DNA of 64,000 nt. Source: an uncultured Collinsella sp. GTDB lineage: Bacteria > Actinomycetota > Coriobacteriia > Coriobacteriales > Coriobacteriaceae. A program made the position numbers and the translations under genes. Shown piece by piece: positions 24,027-33,675 of this stretch (the stretch's first letter is position 1; every line of letters begins with the position of its first letter). Under the pieces are notes generated by a model, which saw only the letters and a list, made by a program, of their open reading frames with translations, did no database searches and was not told where the DNA came from. The stretch lies in contig CALAMG010000017.1 in assembly GCA_937925715.1 (NCBI GenBank), forward strand, positions 124,001 to 188,000. The letters run 5' to 3'.

Positions 24027-26165
24027 ATGGAGGTGCTGGTTGTTGGCAACACCGCATATGTTGACGATGACTTTTGTGCCAAGGCGTTCCCCGGGGACCA
24101 TGTCCAGGTCGTCGCTGCCGCGGAAGCGCGCCGCGACGAGTCATCGCCCCATGCCTCGTGGAAAGAGCTTCTGCAACACCTGGATCAGGCCTACGAGTTC
24201 GACCGCGTGGTCTACCTATCCAATTACCTTACCCCGCATACCGATACCGTGGGCGATATCGAGACGCTGCGCTCGGTCTTTCGTGCGTGCGCGGGTCGCC
24301 GGGTCCAACTGCTGTATGTAGCGGGGCCCGCGGGTGCCGAGGGCGCCGCCGATGCCGCGGGGCGAACGGGCAAGGGCATTATCGCGCACGCAGCCAACGA
24401 CCTGTGCCGCTACTACGCTGCTCGCGAGGGCGTTCAGACCAAGATTCTGCGCGTGCCGTTCCTGTATACCGCGTCTGCCGCGCTGGAGGACCCGTTTTTG
24501 GTGCCGTTGTTCGACGCGTGCTCAACCGGATCGGTCGCTCTGCAGGGCGCGCAGGATGCGGCGTTTCCCCTGCTGTGTGCCCAGGAGCTTGCGGTGCTGG
24601 TACGCCGTATCTTCGATAGCTGGGATGGTAACTTTGAGACGCTCGACGTAGCCGATGCCTTCCATCACACGGCGGGTGAGGTGGGCGACGCCCTCAAGGC
24701 GCTGTTCCCCGGCCTTGCCGTTGCCTATGGCGATTCTGCCGGCTACGCCCTGCCCGCCAGCGACGTCGCTCGCGTGCGCTATGGCTGGTTTCAGCGCTAT
24801 GACTTGCTGCGCGATCTCTCGACCATTCAAGCGCGTTGGGATGCTGGCCGCGCAAAGAAGGTCAACCCCTTGCGCGCCGCCATCGACCGCATCCAGATGC
24901 GCACGCTGCCTATTAAATGCCTAGAGACGGGCGTTGCCTGGGTTCTGTTCGAGGTACTGGAGCATCTGTTCTCACAATCGGTCCAGCTCAACGTGCTCGA
25001 TTATCGCCTGCTCTACGTGGTGCTGATCGGCACGCTGTATGGCTTGGACTTTGGCCTGGTTGCGGCGCTGCTGGCGTCGGTGGGTTTGGCAGCCAGCTAC
25101 TTTACTCAGTACGGCTATACCTTCCAGGGTCTGTTCTACGAGCCGTCCAACTGGCTACCGTTTATTGCGTACTTTGTGGTGGGTGCCGTGTGCGGCTATG
25201 TGCAGCTGCGCAACAGCGAAGCCATTAGGGCGGAGCGCGATCAAAACGAGCTCGTGCGCAACCGCAATACGTTCCTTACGCAGCTCTACCACGACGCGAT
25301 CGAGGACAAGCGCGCGTACAGGCGCCAGATCGTGGGTCGCCACGACAGCTTTGGCAAGATCTTTGCCGTGACGCAGGAGCTCGACGTACTCAACCCTCGC
25401 GACATCTATCGCAAGTGCTGCGAGCTTCTGGGCGAGATCCTCGAGAACGATTCGGTGGCGATCTACCATGTTTCGGGCGGGGCATTTGCACGCCTGGTGG
25501 CAGCAAGTCCCGCGATTGCCGAAGATGCCGCACGCTCGCTCACGCTTGAGCAGCTTGCACCTCTTTTGGGCGACGGGGGCCGTTCGAACCTGTGGGTGAA
25601 CCGCGAGCTGACGCCGGGGCTTCCCATGTTTGGATACACGATCGAGCGCGACGGGGCACCCGCCGTGTTGATCTTTGTGCGTCGTGCGGCCGAAAACCAA
25701 ATGACTCTCTATTATCAAAACCTGTTCCGCATCTTGTGCGGGCTGGTCGAAAGCGCGCTGGGCCGTGCCTTTGACTATGAGGCGGTGGCGCAGGATAAAC
25801 GCTGCGTTGACGGCACTTGCGTGCTCAAGCAGGCTGCCTTTGTCCAAGAGCTCGCGGCGGAGCAGGCGCTCGCAGATAGCAAGATGGGGAGTTTTTTGCT
25901 CCTGCGCGTGGTACCGGGCATGGAGCCTGTCGGCGAGCTGGTGGGCGCAATCGGGTCGGCAATCCGCGAGAGCGACGCGGCGGGCTTGGTCGACGGCGAC
26001 GTGCTCTACCTGCTTATGCGCCAGGCAAAGGCGTGCGATCTGCCCATTATCCGCGAGCGCCTGAGCGCAAAGCAGATTGCGGTGGAGCCCGTCGATGGCG
26101 AGGACATCGTGGCGCTGTTGCAACACATCTCTTACACCGGTGACGGTGAGGGGGGTGCCGCTTGA
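24027..26165 (+). CDS. pelD: PelD-like c-di-GMP receptor with N-terminal NAD-epimerase-like domain
   Basis: Inner-membrane regulator of Pel polysaccharide synthesis, 712 residues. Residues 1-270 resemble an NAD(P)-binding epimerase/SDR domain (LVVGNTAYVDDDF, VVYLSNYLTPHTD, LRVPFLYT). Four hydrophobic segments at ~300-395 are followed by a coiled stretch, a GAF domain (~425-585) and a degenerate GGDEF domain. In the latter the active site reads DGDVL (656-660), so it cannot make c-di-GMP, while the RESD at 647-650 keeps the RxxD I-site that binds it. ATG 24027 follows AGGGGAGGAG. The next gene starts before the stop. Role and ligand follow from PelD of Pseudomonas and Bacillus cereus; the epimerase-like part may be only a binding fold. 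Confidence 0.85.
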   Translation: MEVLVVGNTAYVDDDFCAKAFPGDHVQVVAAAEARRDESSPHASWKELLQHLDQAYEFDRVVYLSNYLTPHTDTVGDIETLRSVFRACAGRRVQLLYVAGPAGAEGAADAAGRTGKGIIAHAANDLCRYYAAREGVQTKILRVPFLYTASAALEDPFLVPLFDACSTGSVALQGAQDAAFPLLCAQELAVLVRRIFDSWDGNFETLDVADAFHHTAGEVGDALKALFPGLAVAYGDSAGYALPASDVARVRYGWFQRYDLLRDLSTIQARWDAGRAKKVNPLRAAIDRIQMRTLPIKCLETGVAWVLFEVLEHLFSQSVQLNVLDYRLLYVVLIGTLYGLDFGLVAALLASVGLAASYFTQYGYTFQGLFYEPSNWLPFIAYFVVGAVCGYVQLRNSEAIRAERDQNELVRNRNTFLTQLYHDAIEDKRAYRRQIVGRHDSFGKIFAVTQELDVLNPRDIYRKCCELLGEILENDSVAIYHVSGGAFARLVAASPAIAEDAARSLTLEQLAPLLGDGGRSNLWVNRELTPGLPMFGYTIERDGAPAVLIFVRRAAENQMTLYYQNLFRILCGLVESALGRAFDYEAVAQDKRCVDGTCVLKQAAFVQELAAEQALADSKMGSFLLLRVVPGMEPVGELVGAIGSAIRESDAAGLVDGDVLYLLMRQAKACDLPIIRERLSAKQIAVEPVDGEDIVALLQHISYTGDGEGGAA

Positions 26166-27067
26166 TCTCGCTTGTCGTTGCTGCCGTCTTGCTGCTGATT
26201 CATGCGCTGGTTTGCCTGATGCTGTGGACGCTCATGAAGCTGGGCCTGCTGCCGGTGCGCGGGCACATGCTGGCTGTGATAGTGCTGGTGCCGCTGTGGG
26301 GTCCGTTGCTGGTGGTTCTGCTATCGGTCTGCAGCGCGATGTTTGGCGAGGGGCTGAAAGAGTCTGCGCTGGAGTCGCTGCGCTTCAACGACGACCTGCA
26401 TCGTAGCATGTCGGTACCGAGTGCTGAGGACGATGCGGGCGTAGTGCCGCTCGAGGAGGCGCTCATCGTCAATGACCCGGCATACCGGCGCCGCCTAATG
26501 CTCTCCATGCTCACCGAGGAGCCCGACGCTTACCTGGCGCAGCTGCAGGCGGCTAAGCTTAACGACGACGTTGAGGTGGCGCACTATGCCGCGACGGCGG
26601 TGGCGCAGATCTCCAAGGAGTCCGACCTTAAACTGCAGCAGCTGGAGCGTGCCTTTAAGACGGACCCGAGCGCGCAAAACCTCAACGAATACTGCGATTT
26701 TCTTGGTGAATACTTGGGCTCGGGCTTGGCCGAGGGGCGCGTGGCTCAGATTCAGCGCCAACAGTACGCGCGCCTGCTTGCGCGTCGCTGCGAGCGCGAG
26801 GATACCCTTGAGCTGCGCATTCGATACGCGACGGCTCTGGCCGATGTCGGACAGACCGACGAGGCGCAGGCCGTGACCGACCAGCTGGTGCTCGACGTGC
26901 CCGACGAGCAGGAGGTTTGGATGCTTTGCCTGCGCCTGGCCGTGATGCGCCGCGACGGTGACGAAGTCCACCGTGTGATCGATGCGATTGACAAGCAACA
27001 TGTGTATTTAAGCGCCGACAACCGCGAAAAGTTGGCGTTTTGGCGCGACGGGGAGGAGGCCAGATGA
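26162..27067 (+). CDS. pelE: PelE-like membrane protein with TPR repeats
   Basis: 301 residues. Two hydrophobic helices at the N-terminus (ISLVVAAVLLLIHALVCLML and MLAVIVLVPLWGPLLVVLL) are followed by a soluble helical region of TPR-like repeats from about residue 110 (DDVEVAHYAATAVAQIS, KLQQLERAFKTDPS, LRIRYATALADVGQTDEA). This is the layout of PelE, a scaffold of the Pel synthase complex next to PelD and PelG. The start is TTG 26162 with GAGGGGGG upstream, overlapping pelD by four bases; the stop overlaps pelA as ATGA. Sequence conservation in this family is low, so gene order weighs heavily in the assignment. Confidence 0.75.
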   Translation: MISLVVAAVLLLIHALVCLMLWTLMKLGLLPVRGHMLAVIVLVPLWGPLLVVLLSVCSAMFGEGLKESALESLRFNDDLHRSMSVPSAEDDAGVVPLEEALIVNDPAYRRRLMLSMLTEEPDAYLAQLQAAKLNDDVEVAHYAATAVAQISKESDLKLQQLERAFKTDPSAQNLNEYCDFLGEYLGSGLAEGRVAQIQRQQYARLLARRCEREDTLELRIRYATALADVGQTDEAQAVTDQLVLDVPDEQEVWMLCLRLAVMRRDGDEVHRVIDAIDKQHVYLSADNREKLAFWRDGEEAR

Positions 27068-28944
27068 GCGTGGTGCAACATATCCGCGACCGAGCAGGCC
27101 GCTTTCGTTGGATGGGACTCCTCGTGGTGTGGGCTGTTTTTATCGTCATGGCCGCCGTGCTGCTGGTGGAGCGTGCCGGCGTGCAGTACAGTGCGGGCCA
27201 GCATAAGCTGGGGATGCTTGCCGCCAACGATGCGGTGCCGGCCTCCTCGGCAATCTTTGGCCAAAAGCCCACGTGCCTGGTCATTACCGACTCGGACCAA
27301 GATAGTGTCGACGACGTTAAAGACCAGTTCGACCAGATTTTGCTGGACATGAAGATCGCCCATCGCGATGTTGATATTGCCACCGACGGTGCGGACGCGA
27401 TCCCATCGCTCACGTCGTTTGATCGCGTGATTGTGCTTATGCCCTCGCTTGACGGACTGGGTACGCATCTGACCGATCTGATGAGTTGGGTGAGTGCGGG
27501 CGGCTCACTCATGCTGGGCATGACGCCAGATAACTCGAACTACCTGCAGGCTGTTGCTTCCAAGCTTGGGATCGAATCGGCCGGATATGACTATGCGGCA
27601 GCCGAAAGTATCGTTCCGAGCGATGACTTTATGTTGGGCGGAGGAGAGCGCTACGAGTTCTCGGATCCCTTCGATTCTTCGCTTTCGGTTTCATTGCGCG
27701 AAACGGCGCACGTATGGGCAAAGACCGGTGACGCGGGCACGCCGCTCATTTGGTCTAACGATTGCAGCTGTGGTCACACCGTGGTGTGCAACATTGGTAT
27801 CTACGACAAGGTCATGCGTGGGTTCTATGCTTCGGCCATAAGCCTGCTGGGTGATGCTACGGCCTATCCGGTCATCAACAGCGCCGTGTTCTATTTGGAC
27901 GACTTTCCCAGCCCCGTGCCCTCGGGCGACGGTACTTATATCAAGCGTGACTACGGCCTTTCCATTGCCGATTTTTACACCAAGGTCTGGTGGCCCGATC
28001 TGCAAAAGCTCGCGCAAAAATATGTCATTCGCTATACCGGCGTGATGATCGAAAACTACGAGGACGCGGTCAACCAGACCGAGCCCGCGCGACAGGCCGA
28101 TACCACGCAGTTCCGCTATTTTGGCGGCATGCTGCTGCAGATGGGCGGAGAGCTGGGCTTTCACGGCTACAACCATCAGCCGCTCGCGCTCTGGGACACC
28201 GACTACGGCACGCTGTACGACTACAAGACCTGGAAGAACAAAGAGACGCTTGTCGCTTCGCTCAACGAACTTATCGCGTTTCAGGACGAGGTCCTGCCCA
28301 ACGCTCATGGCTCGGTTTACGTGCCGCCGTCGAATATCCTTTCGGCCCGAGCGCGCAAGCTCATCGGCACCGACGTTCCGCGCATTAAGACCATCGCCAG
28401 CACGTATTTTGAGGACGGCACCGACCTGCCGTACGTACAGGAGTTTGGCGTGGCGAGCGATGGCATTGTGGAGCAGCCACGTATTGTCTCGGGTGGCATG
28501 GTCGACGATTCCTATATGCGCCTGGCAGCCGTGTCCGAGCTCAACATGCACTACGTGAGCACGCACTTTATGCACCCGGACGACCTGCTCGATCCGGATC
28601 GCGGCGCCAAAGAGGGCTGGGAGGTCTACAAGGGCGGCCTGACCGACTACCTGGACTGGCTTACCAAATCCGCGCCCGATCTGCGGCACCAGACGGCGTC
28701 GGAGTGCTCCGGTGCCATCCAGCGCTTTTCGTCGGTTACCGTGAACGTGGATACCAGTGCAGATGCCTGGACGCTCAACCTGGGCAATTTCCACGACGAG
28801 GCGTGGTTCATGTTCCGCGTTAATAATGGCGAGCCGGGTGCGGTGACGGGTGGCGAACTGACGCATCTTACGGGCAATCTGTATCTGCTCAAGGCTAATG
28901 ATAAGACCGTGACGATTGAGCGCAAGGAGGGTGGCGACAAATGA
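27064..28944 (+). CDS. pelA: PelA-type polysaccharide deacetylase (DUF2194 family)
   Basis: 626-residue membrane-anchored enzyme expected to remove acetyl groups from the Pel polymer at the cell surface. An N-terminal helix (residues 13-37, GLLVVWAVFIVMAAVLLVE) anchors it, residues 60-240 form a ThuA/glutamine-amidotransferase-like Rossmann region, and the carbohydrate-esterase-4-like domain follows with VFYLDDFPSP (Asp 279-280) and FHGYNHQP (His 367, 371) as metal and catalytic residues. A C-terminal beta-sandwich closes the protein. Pseudomonas PelA also carries a glycoside hydrolase; no such domain is recognised here, which matches the deacetylase-only form of Gram-positive clusters. ATG 27064 overlaps pelE and has GGGGAGGAGG upstream. 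Confidence 0.85.
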   Translation: MSVVQHIRDRAGRFRWMGLLVVWAVFIVMAAVLLVERAGVQYSAGQHKLGMLAANDAVPASSAIFGQKPTCLVITDSDQDSVDDVKDQFDQILLDMKIAHRDVDIATDGADAIPSLTSFDRVIVLMPSLDGLGTHLTDLMSWVSAGGSLMLGMTPDNSNYLQAVASKLGIESAGYDYAAAESIVPSDDFMLGGGERYEFSDPFDSSLSVSLRETAHVWAKTGDAGTPLIWSNDCSCGHTVVCNIGIYDKVMRGFYASAISLLGDATAYPVINSAVFYLDDFPSPVPSGDGTYIKRDYGLSIADFYTKVWWPDLQKLAQKYVIRYTGVMIENYEDAVNQTEPARQADTTQFRYFGGMLLQMGGELGFHGYNHQPLALWDTDYGTLYDYKTWKNKETLVASLNELIAFQDEVLPNAHGSVYVPPSNILSARARKLIGTDVPRIKTIASTYFEDGTDLPYVQEFGVASDGIVEQPRIVSGGMVDDSYMRLAAVSELNMHYVSTHFMHPDDLLDPDRGAKEGWEVYKGGLTDYLDWLTKSAPDLRHQTASECSGAIQRFSSVTVNVDTSADAWTLNLGNFHDEAWFMFRVNNGEPGAVTGGELTHLTGNLYLLKANDKTVTIERKEGGDK

Positions 28945-30368
28945 GGATCTGCTTGGTACTCGAGGGTTGCTACCCTTATGTGCACGGCGGCGTGTCCACC
29001 TGGATGCACGGCTACATTACGGCCATGCCCGAGCACGAGTTTGTGCTGTGGGTGATCGGCGCGCATGCTGCCGACCGCGGCAAGTTTGTCTACGAGCTGC
29101 CCGGCAACGTGGTCGAGGTGCACGAAGTGTTCCTGGACGATGCCCTGCGGCTTTCGGGCGAGCAACATGAAGCCAGTTTTAACGACCGCGAGCGCGAGGC
29201 GCTACGCCGCCTGGTGTCGCTCTCCAATCCGGACTGGGACGTGCTGTTCGATATCTTTCAGCGCCGTCGCGTGCATCCGCTCTCGTTTTTGCAGAGCCGA
29301 ACGTTTATGGACATCTTCCGCGACGTGTGCCTGGCCGAGTACCCGTATACGCCTTTCGCGGACGCCTTCCACACCATGCGTTCGATGTTGCTGCCCGTGC
29401 TCTATCTGCTGGGCAGTGAGGTTCCGGTGGCCGACGTGTATCATGCCATCTCGACTGGCTACGGCGGTCTGCTTGCGAGTCTTGGCTCGAGCGTTCATGA
29501 CGCGCCGGCATTGCTAACCGAGCACGGCATCTACACGCGCGAGCGCGAGGAGGAGATCATTCGCGCCGACTGGGTGGTGCCCTCGTTTAAGGACCGCTGG
29601 ATCCGCTTTTTCTACCTGCTTTCGGAGGAGATCTACCGCCGCGCCTTCCGCGTGACGAGCCTGTTTCACAATGCCCGCAAGACGCAGATCGATATGGGCT
29701 GCGATGCGGACAAATGCCTGGTCATCCCCAATGGCATCCAGTTCGATCGCTTTAAGGACATTCCCTTAAAGCCCGATGACGGCTGGGTGGACATTGGCGC
29801 GGTGGTGCGCCTGGCGCCCATCAAGGACGTCAAGACCATGATCTATGCCTTCTTTGAGTTGCATGAGCGCCTGCCCAAGGTGCGCCTGCATATTATGGGT
29901 GGCGTGGACGACGAGGAGTATGGCGCCGAGTGCCATGCGCTGGTCGACACCCTGGGCGTGCGCGATCTGATCTTTACCGGCCGCGTCAACGTGGTTGAGT
30001 ACATGGAAAAGCTCGACTTTACCATTTTGACGAGTATCTCGGAGGGCCAGCCGTTGAGCGTGTTGGAATCGCTGGGCGCGCGTCGCCCCTGCGTGACGAC
30101 CGAGGTTGGCTGCTGCCGCGAGCTGCTCGAGGGCGCCCCCGGCGACGACTTTGGCGTGGCCGGATTTGTGAGTCCGCCCATGTATCGCAAGGGTCTGGCC
30201 GATGCTATGGAGCGCATGTGCGCGAGCCGTGCCCGCCGCCTGGAAATGGGGGAGCGCGGCCAGCGTCGCGTGGCGACCTACTACCTTCACGAGCAGATGC
30301 TCGCCAACTATCGCGCGCTGTACGACGAGACGGCTCGCGCGTTCAATTTGCCCAAGAAGGAGGTGTAG
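28941..30368 (+). CDS. pelF: PelF glycosyltransferase (GT4)
   Basis: Cytoplasmic polymerase of the Pel backbone, using UDP-activated hexosamine in characterised systems. The 475 residues begin with the family signature ICLVLEGCYPYVHGGVSTW, continue with the long PelF-specific insert (DALRLSGEQHEASFNDRERE), and HAISTGYGGLLA, LLTEHGIYTREREEEI, VIPNGI and the donor-binding EX7E motif in SISEGQPLSVLE. ATG 28941 overlaps the pelA stop (ATGA), so translation is coupled. Length and motifs match PelF very closely; this is the most secure member of the cluster. Confidence 0.95.
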   Translation: MRICLVLEGCYPYVHGGVSTWMHGYITAMPEHEFVLWVIGAHAADRGKFVYELPGNVVEVHEVFLDDALRLSGEQHEASFNDREREALRRLVSLSNPDWDVLFDIFQRRRVHPLSFLQSRTFMDIFRDVCLAEYPYTPFADAFHTMRSMLLPVLYLLGSEVPVADVYHAISTGYGGLLASLGSSVHDAPALLTEHGIYTREREEEIIRADWVVPSFKDRWIRFFYLLSEEIYRRAFRVTSLFHNARKTQIDMGCDADKCLVIPNGIQFDRFKDIPLKPDDGWVDIGAVVRLAPIKDVKTMIYAFFELHERLPKVRLHIMGGVDDEEYGAECHALVDTLGVRDLIFTGRVNVVEYMEKLDFTILTSISEGQPLSVLESLGARRPCVTTEVGCCRELLEGAPGDDFGVAGFVSPPMYRKGLADAMERMCASRARRLEMGERGQRRVATYYLHEQMLANYRALYDETARAFNLPKKEV

Positions 30369-30371
30369 TCG

Positions 30372-31916
30372 GTGGCCGGAATCGGATTTGAGCTCAAGCG
30401 CCTGTTTAGACGCAAGGGTCTGTTTGCCACGATGCGCGCCTACGGCTACGCCGGCATTGTGTGTACGGGCCCCATGCTGCTGGGCGTGCTGCTGCAGGTG
30501 GGCATCTTGGTGCTGTGCGGCCTGTGGGGTGTGGGCCGTGCCAACCAGGACTTGCTGGTGTGCATGGTGACCTATACGCTGCTGGCGTCGCTCACACTTA
30601 CGAGCTTTTTCTCCATGCCTGTCACGCGCTTTTTGGCCGACATGCTGTTTGCCGAGCGCGACACAGAGATCCTGCCTTCGTTTTGGGGCTCCAACGCCAT
30701 CATACTCGTTGCGGGCACGGTGCTCTACGGCGTCTTTTTGCTGTTCTCGGGCGCCACGCTGTTGCAGGGGCTGCTGTGCCTGTGGCTGTTCAACATTATG
30801 ATCGTCAACTGGAACGGCATGAGCTATCTCACGGCCATCAAGGATTACCGCGGCATCCTGTGCAGCTTTGCTGCGGCCATTGGTGTGGCGTGCTTGTGCG
30901 CCCTAGTGGCGCTGGCGCTGGGGCTGCCGCCCGTCGAGGGCCTGCTGGCCTCGATCGCTCTGGGCTACGGTGTGATGCTCGCCTGGGATGTGGTGCTGCT
31001 GTACCGGTATTTTCCTCAGAGCGATCGCAGCCCCTGGCTCTTTTTGCGCTGGCTCGACCAATTTATGCCGCTGGCGCTCACGGGCCTGTTTACCAACCTG
31101 GGGCTTTTTGCGCACCTGGTGATTATTTGGGCAGGGCCCATTGGCGTGCAGGTCAAAGGCCTGTTTTACGGCGCGCCCTATCATGATGTGCCGGCGTTGC
31201 TTGCGTTTTTGACCATTCTGGTCACGACCGTCAACTTTGTGGTGTCGGTTGAGGTCAACTTCTATCCGCGCTACCGCGACTACTACAGCCTGTTTAACGA
31301 CGGCGGCGTGGTGGGCGACATCGTGGTGGCCGAGGAGGAAATGCTCGCCACGCTCAACCGGGAGCTGCGGTTTTGCGCACTCAAGCAGCTGTTTGTGACG
31401 GCAGCGGTCATCTCGCTCGAGACCACGGTGCTCTCGGCCCTGCCACTGGGCTTTAACAACCTGATGCACGGGTATTTCCGCACGCTGTGCGTGGGCTATG
31501 GCTTGTATGCCGTGGGCAACACGATTCTGCTGATCTTGCTGTACTTTACCGACTACAAGGGCGCCGTGCTTGCCTCCGGGCTGTTCGCGGGCGTGGCGGG
31601 GCTGGCGACCGTCGTCTCGCTGTTCTTTCCGCAGCAGTTTTATGGCTTTGGCTTTTTGCTCGGCGCGGAGGTGTTTTTTGTTGTGGCCCTAATGCGGCTC
31701 GATACCTATACCGCCAACTTGCCGTATCGTATTCTGAGCCAGCAGCCTATTGTGGCGACCGACAAGACGGGTCGTTTTACACAGCTGGGTCGCTTGCTCG
31801 ACCGTGCCGAGCAGCGCTATGAGGAGCTGCGTCAAGAGGGCGAGCCGCATGGTGCGTTTGAGCGCACGGTGGTCCGTGTGTATCGCAATCGTTGGGGAGG
31901 TCCTGATGACCGATAG
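30372..31916 (+). CDS. pelG: PelG membrane transporter (MOP-type)
   Basis: Expected to export the growing Pel chain together with PelD, PelE and PelF. It begins with the strongly conserved AGIGFELKRLFRRKG and has about 12 hydrophobic segments over 514 residues; FVVSVEVNFYPRYRDYYSLFN lies in the middle, as in PelG proteins. The start is GTG at 30372 with AAGGAGGTG seven bases upstream. The 3' end overlaps the start of the CotH gene by eleven bases, so the downstream genes are in the same transcript. Confidence 0.93.
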   Translation: MAGIGFELKRLFRRKGLFATMRAYGYAGIVCTGPMLLGVLLQVGILVLCGLWGVGRANQDLLVCMVTYTLLASLTLTSFFSMPVTRFLADMLFAERDTEILPSFWGSNAIILVAGTVLYGVFLLFSGATLLQGLLCLWLFNIMIVNWNGMSYLTAIKDYRGILCSFAAAIGVACLCALVALALGLPPVEGLLASIALGYGVMLAWDVVLLYRYFPQSDRSPWLFLRWLDQFMPLALTGLFTNLGLFAHLVIIWAGPIGVQVKGLFYGAPYHDVPALLAFLTILVTTVNFVVSVEVNFYPRYRDYYSLFNDGGVVGDIVVAEEEMLATLNRELRFCALKQLFVTAAVISLETTVLSALPLGFNNLMHGYFRTLCVGYGLYAVGNTILLILLYFTDYKGAVLASGLFAGVAGLATVVSLFFPQQFYGFGFLLGAEVFFVVALMRLDTYTANLPYRILSQQPIVATDKTGRFTQLGRLLDRAEQRYEELRQEGEPHGAFERTVVRVYRNRWGGPDDR

Positions 31917-33675
31917 GATGATGTCTCGCCGTCGCCTTTTTGAGGCGGCTGCCGGTGCGCTGTTGCTTTCGGGCTGTTCGTCTCAGGACGAATCCTCGAC
32001 AAAAAAGACTAAGAAGCAGGGCAAGATTAAAAAGGCCGATGCAGCTAGCGAGACCAAGCATCTTCGCGACAAGGATGAGCTGTACGAGGTCTACGACGAC
32101 TCGGGTATCGTATGCATGTACCTGACGGTCTCTCGCGGCAACAGCTCCGAGAATACCGATCATAGCTGGGCCGAGATCAATACCTACTCGGTCTACGACT
32201 ATGCCGACATGGGCGTGACGCGCTATCAGGTTATGGGCCTGCTGCAGCCTGGCGATGATAAGGGCCCCGTTGCCGGTGAGGTCGGTTATGGTGAAGAGGC
32301 TCCCAACGCTACCGTGCAAGTGCGCGGTCAGACGTCGAGTACCTATACGCAAAAGAACTACAAGGTGGAGCTCAAAAAGGGCAAGGGCACGTGGCGTCAG
32401 CAGCGCGCGATTGCGCTTAACAAGCATATGGGCGAGGGCATGCGCTTTCGTAACAAGATGGCCTACGATCTGATTCGTGGCATTCCCCAGATGATGGGCC
32501 TGCGCACGCAGTTTGTGCACTTATGGGTGTGCGACCAGACCGAAAAATCTAACGACACCTTTGAGGACTACGGACTGTTTACGCAGGTCGAGCAGCTCAA
32601 CAAGACGGCACTTAAGGCCCACGGTCTGGATAAGAGCGGGCATCTGTATAAGGTGAACAGCTTCGATTTCCATCGCTTCGAAGACACCATTAAGCTGGCG
32701 GATGACCCCGACTATAACCAGACGGCGTTTGAGGGCATGCTCGAGATTAAGGGCGACTCGGACCATACCAAGTTGATCGAGATGCTCGATGCGCTCAACG
32801 ACGATGCTCAAAAGATCGACGATGTGCTCGACATCTACTTCGATACTGAGAACCTGGTCTATTGGATGGCGTTTCAGATCTTGACGGGCAATTGCGATAC
32901 GCAGAACCGTAACTGCTATCTGTACAGCCCGCTTAACTCCAAGGTCTGGTACATTTTGGATTGGGACAACGATGGCATGCTGCGCAAGCTCGAGTTGAGC
33001 CTGACGGGGTTCTCGGATTATGCGAGCTGGGAGCGCGGCGTGAGCAACTACTGGGGCAACGTGCTGTTTAACCGCGCGTTGCGCAGCAAGTCGTTCCGCA
33101 GCGAACTCGATAGCGCCGTGAAGGACCTGCGCTCGTACATGACCGAAGAGCGCCTGAGCAAGATGGTCGAGCATTATCGCGAGGTCACGGAGCCGCTCGT
33201 CTTTGCTGCGCCCGACCTGGAGAATCTGCCCGTGACGAAGGACGAATACGAGCAGATTGCTGCGGCGATTCCTTCCGAGATCGAGGAGAACTATAAGAGC
33301 TATCGCGAGAGCTATAAGAAGCCCATGCCGTTCTACATTGGCGTGCCGCAGATCGATAACGGTAAGCTGCGCGTGAATTGGGATGCGTCCTACGACTTTA
33401 AGGCGCGCGACATTCGCTATACCGTGGAGCTTGCGCGCGACTATGCCATAAGCGACGTGGTCTTTAAGGCCGAGGACGTGCTGCTGCCGGAGGTAACGTG
33501 CGATGCGCCCGATGCCGGCCAGTACTTTGTGCGCGTGCGTGCCACCAACTCCGACGGCTATACGCAAGATGCGTTTGACTACTATGTGACCGATGACGGC
33601 AAACAGTACGGCATGAAGTGCTTTTACGTGCAGGACGGTGGTAAGGTCGTGGAGGACACGTATGAGGAGGGCTAG
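31906..33675 (+). CDS. CotH-kinase-family lipoprotein
   Basis: 589 residues. The N-terminus SRRRLFEAAAGALLLSGC has a twin-arginine-like motif and a lipobox with Cys24, so it should be exported and lipid-anchored. A Lys-rich linker is followed by the CotH domain: VQVRGQTSSTYTQKNYKVEL, ALNKHMGEGMRFRNKMAYDL, YGLFTQVEQLNK, GNCDTQNRNCYLYS and YILDWDND, the latter holding the Asp/Asn residues of the kinase-like active site. The C-terminal 90 residues form an Ig/fibronectin-like domain. ATG 31906 lies inside the end of pelG; GGGGAGG is upstream. CotH proteins are atypical kinases in spore coats and, in other settings, occur beside polysaccharide genes; the substrate here is unknown. Confidence 0.88.
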   Translation: MTDRMMSRRRLFEAAAGALLLSGCSSQDESSTKKTKKQGKIKKADAASETKHLRDKDELYEVYDDSGIVCMYLTVSRGNSSENTDHSWAEINTYSVYDYADMGVTRYQVMGLLQPGDDKGPVAGEVGYGEEAPNATVQVRGQTSSTYTQKNYKVELKKGKGTWRQQRAIALNKHMGEGMRFRNKMAYDLIRGIPQMMGLRTQFVHLWVCDQTEKSNDTFEDYGLFTQVEQLNKTALKAHGLDKSGHLYKVNSFDFHRFEDTIKLADDPDYNQTAFEGMLEIKGDSDHTKLIEMLDALNDDAQKIDDVLDIYFDTENLVYWMAFQILTGNCDTQNRNCYLYSPLNSKVWYILDWDNDGMLRKLELSLTGFSDYASWERGVSNYWGNVLFNRALRSKSFRSELDSAVKDLRSYMTEERLSKMVEHYREVTEPLVFAAPDLENLPVTKDEYEQIAAAIPSEIEENYKSYRESYKKPMPFYIGVPQIDNGKLRVNWDASYDFKARDIRYTVELARDYAISDVVFKAEDVLLPEVTCDAPDAGQYFVRVRATNSDGYTQDAFDYYVTDDGKQYGMKCFYVQDGGKVVEDTYEEG

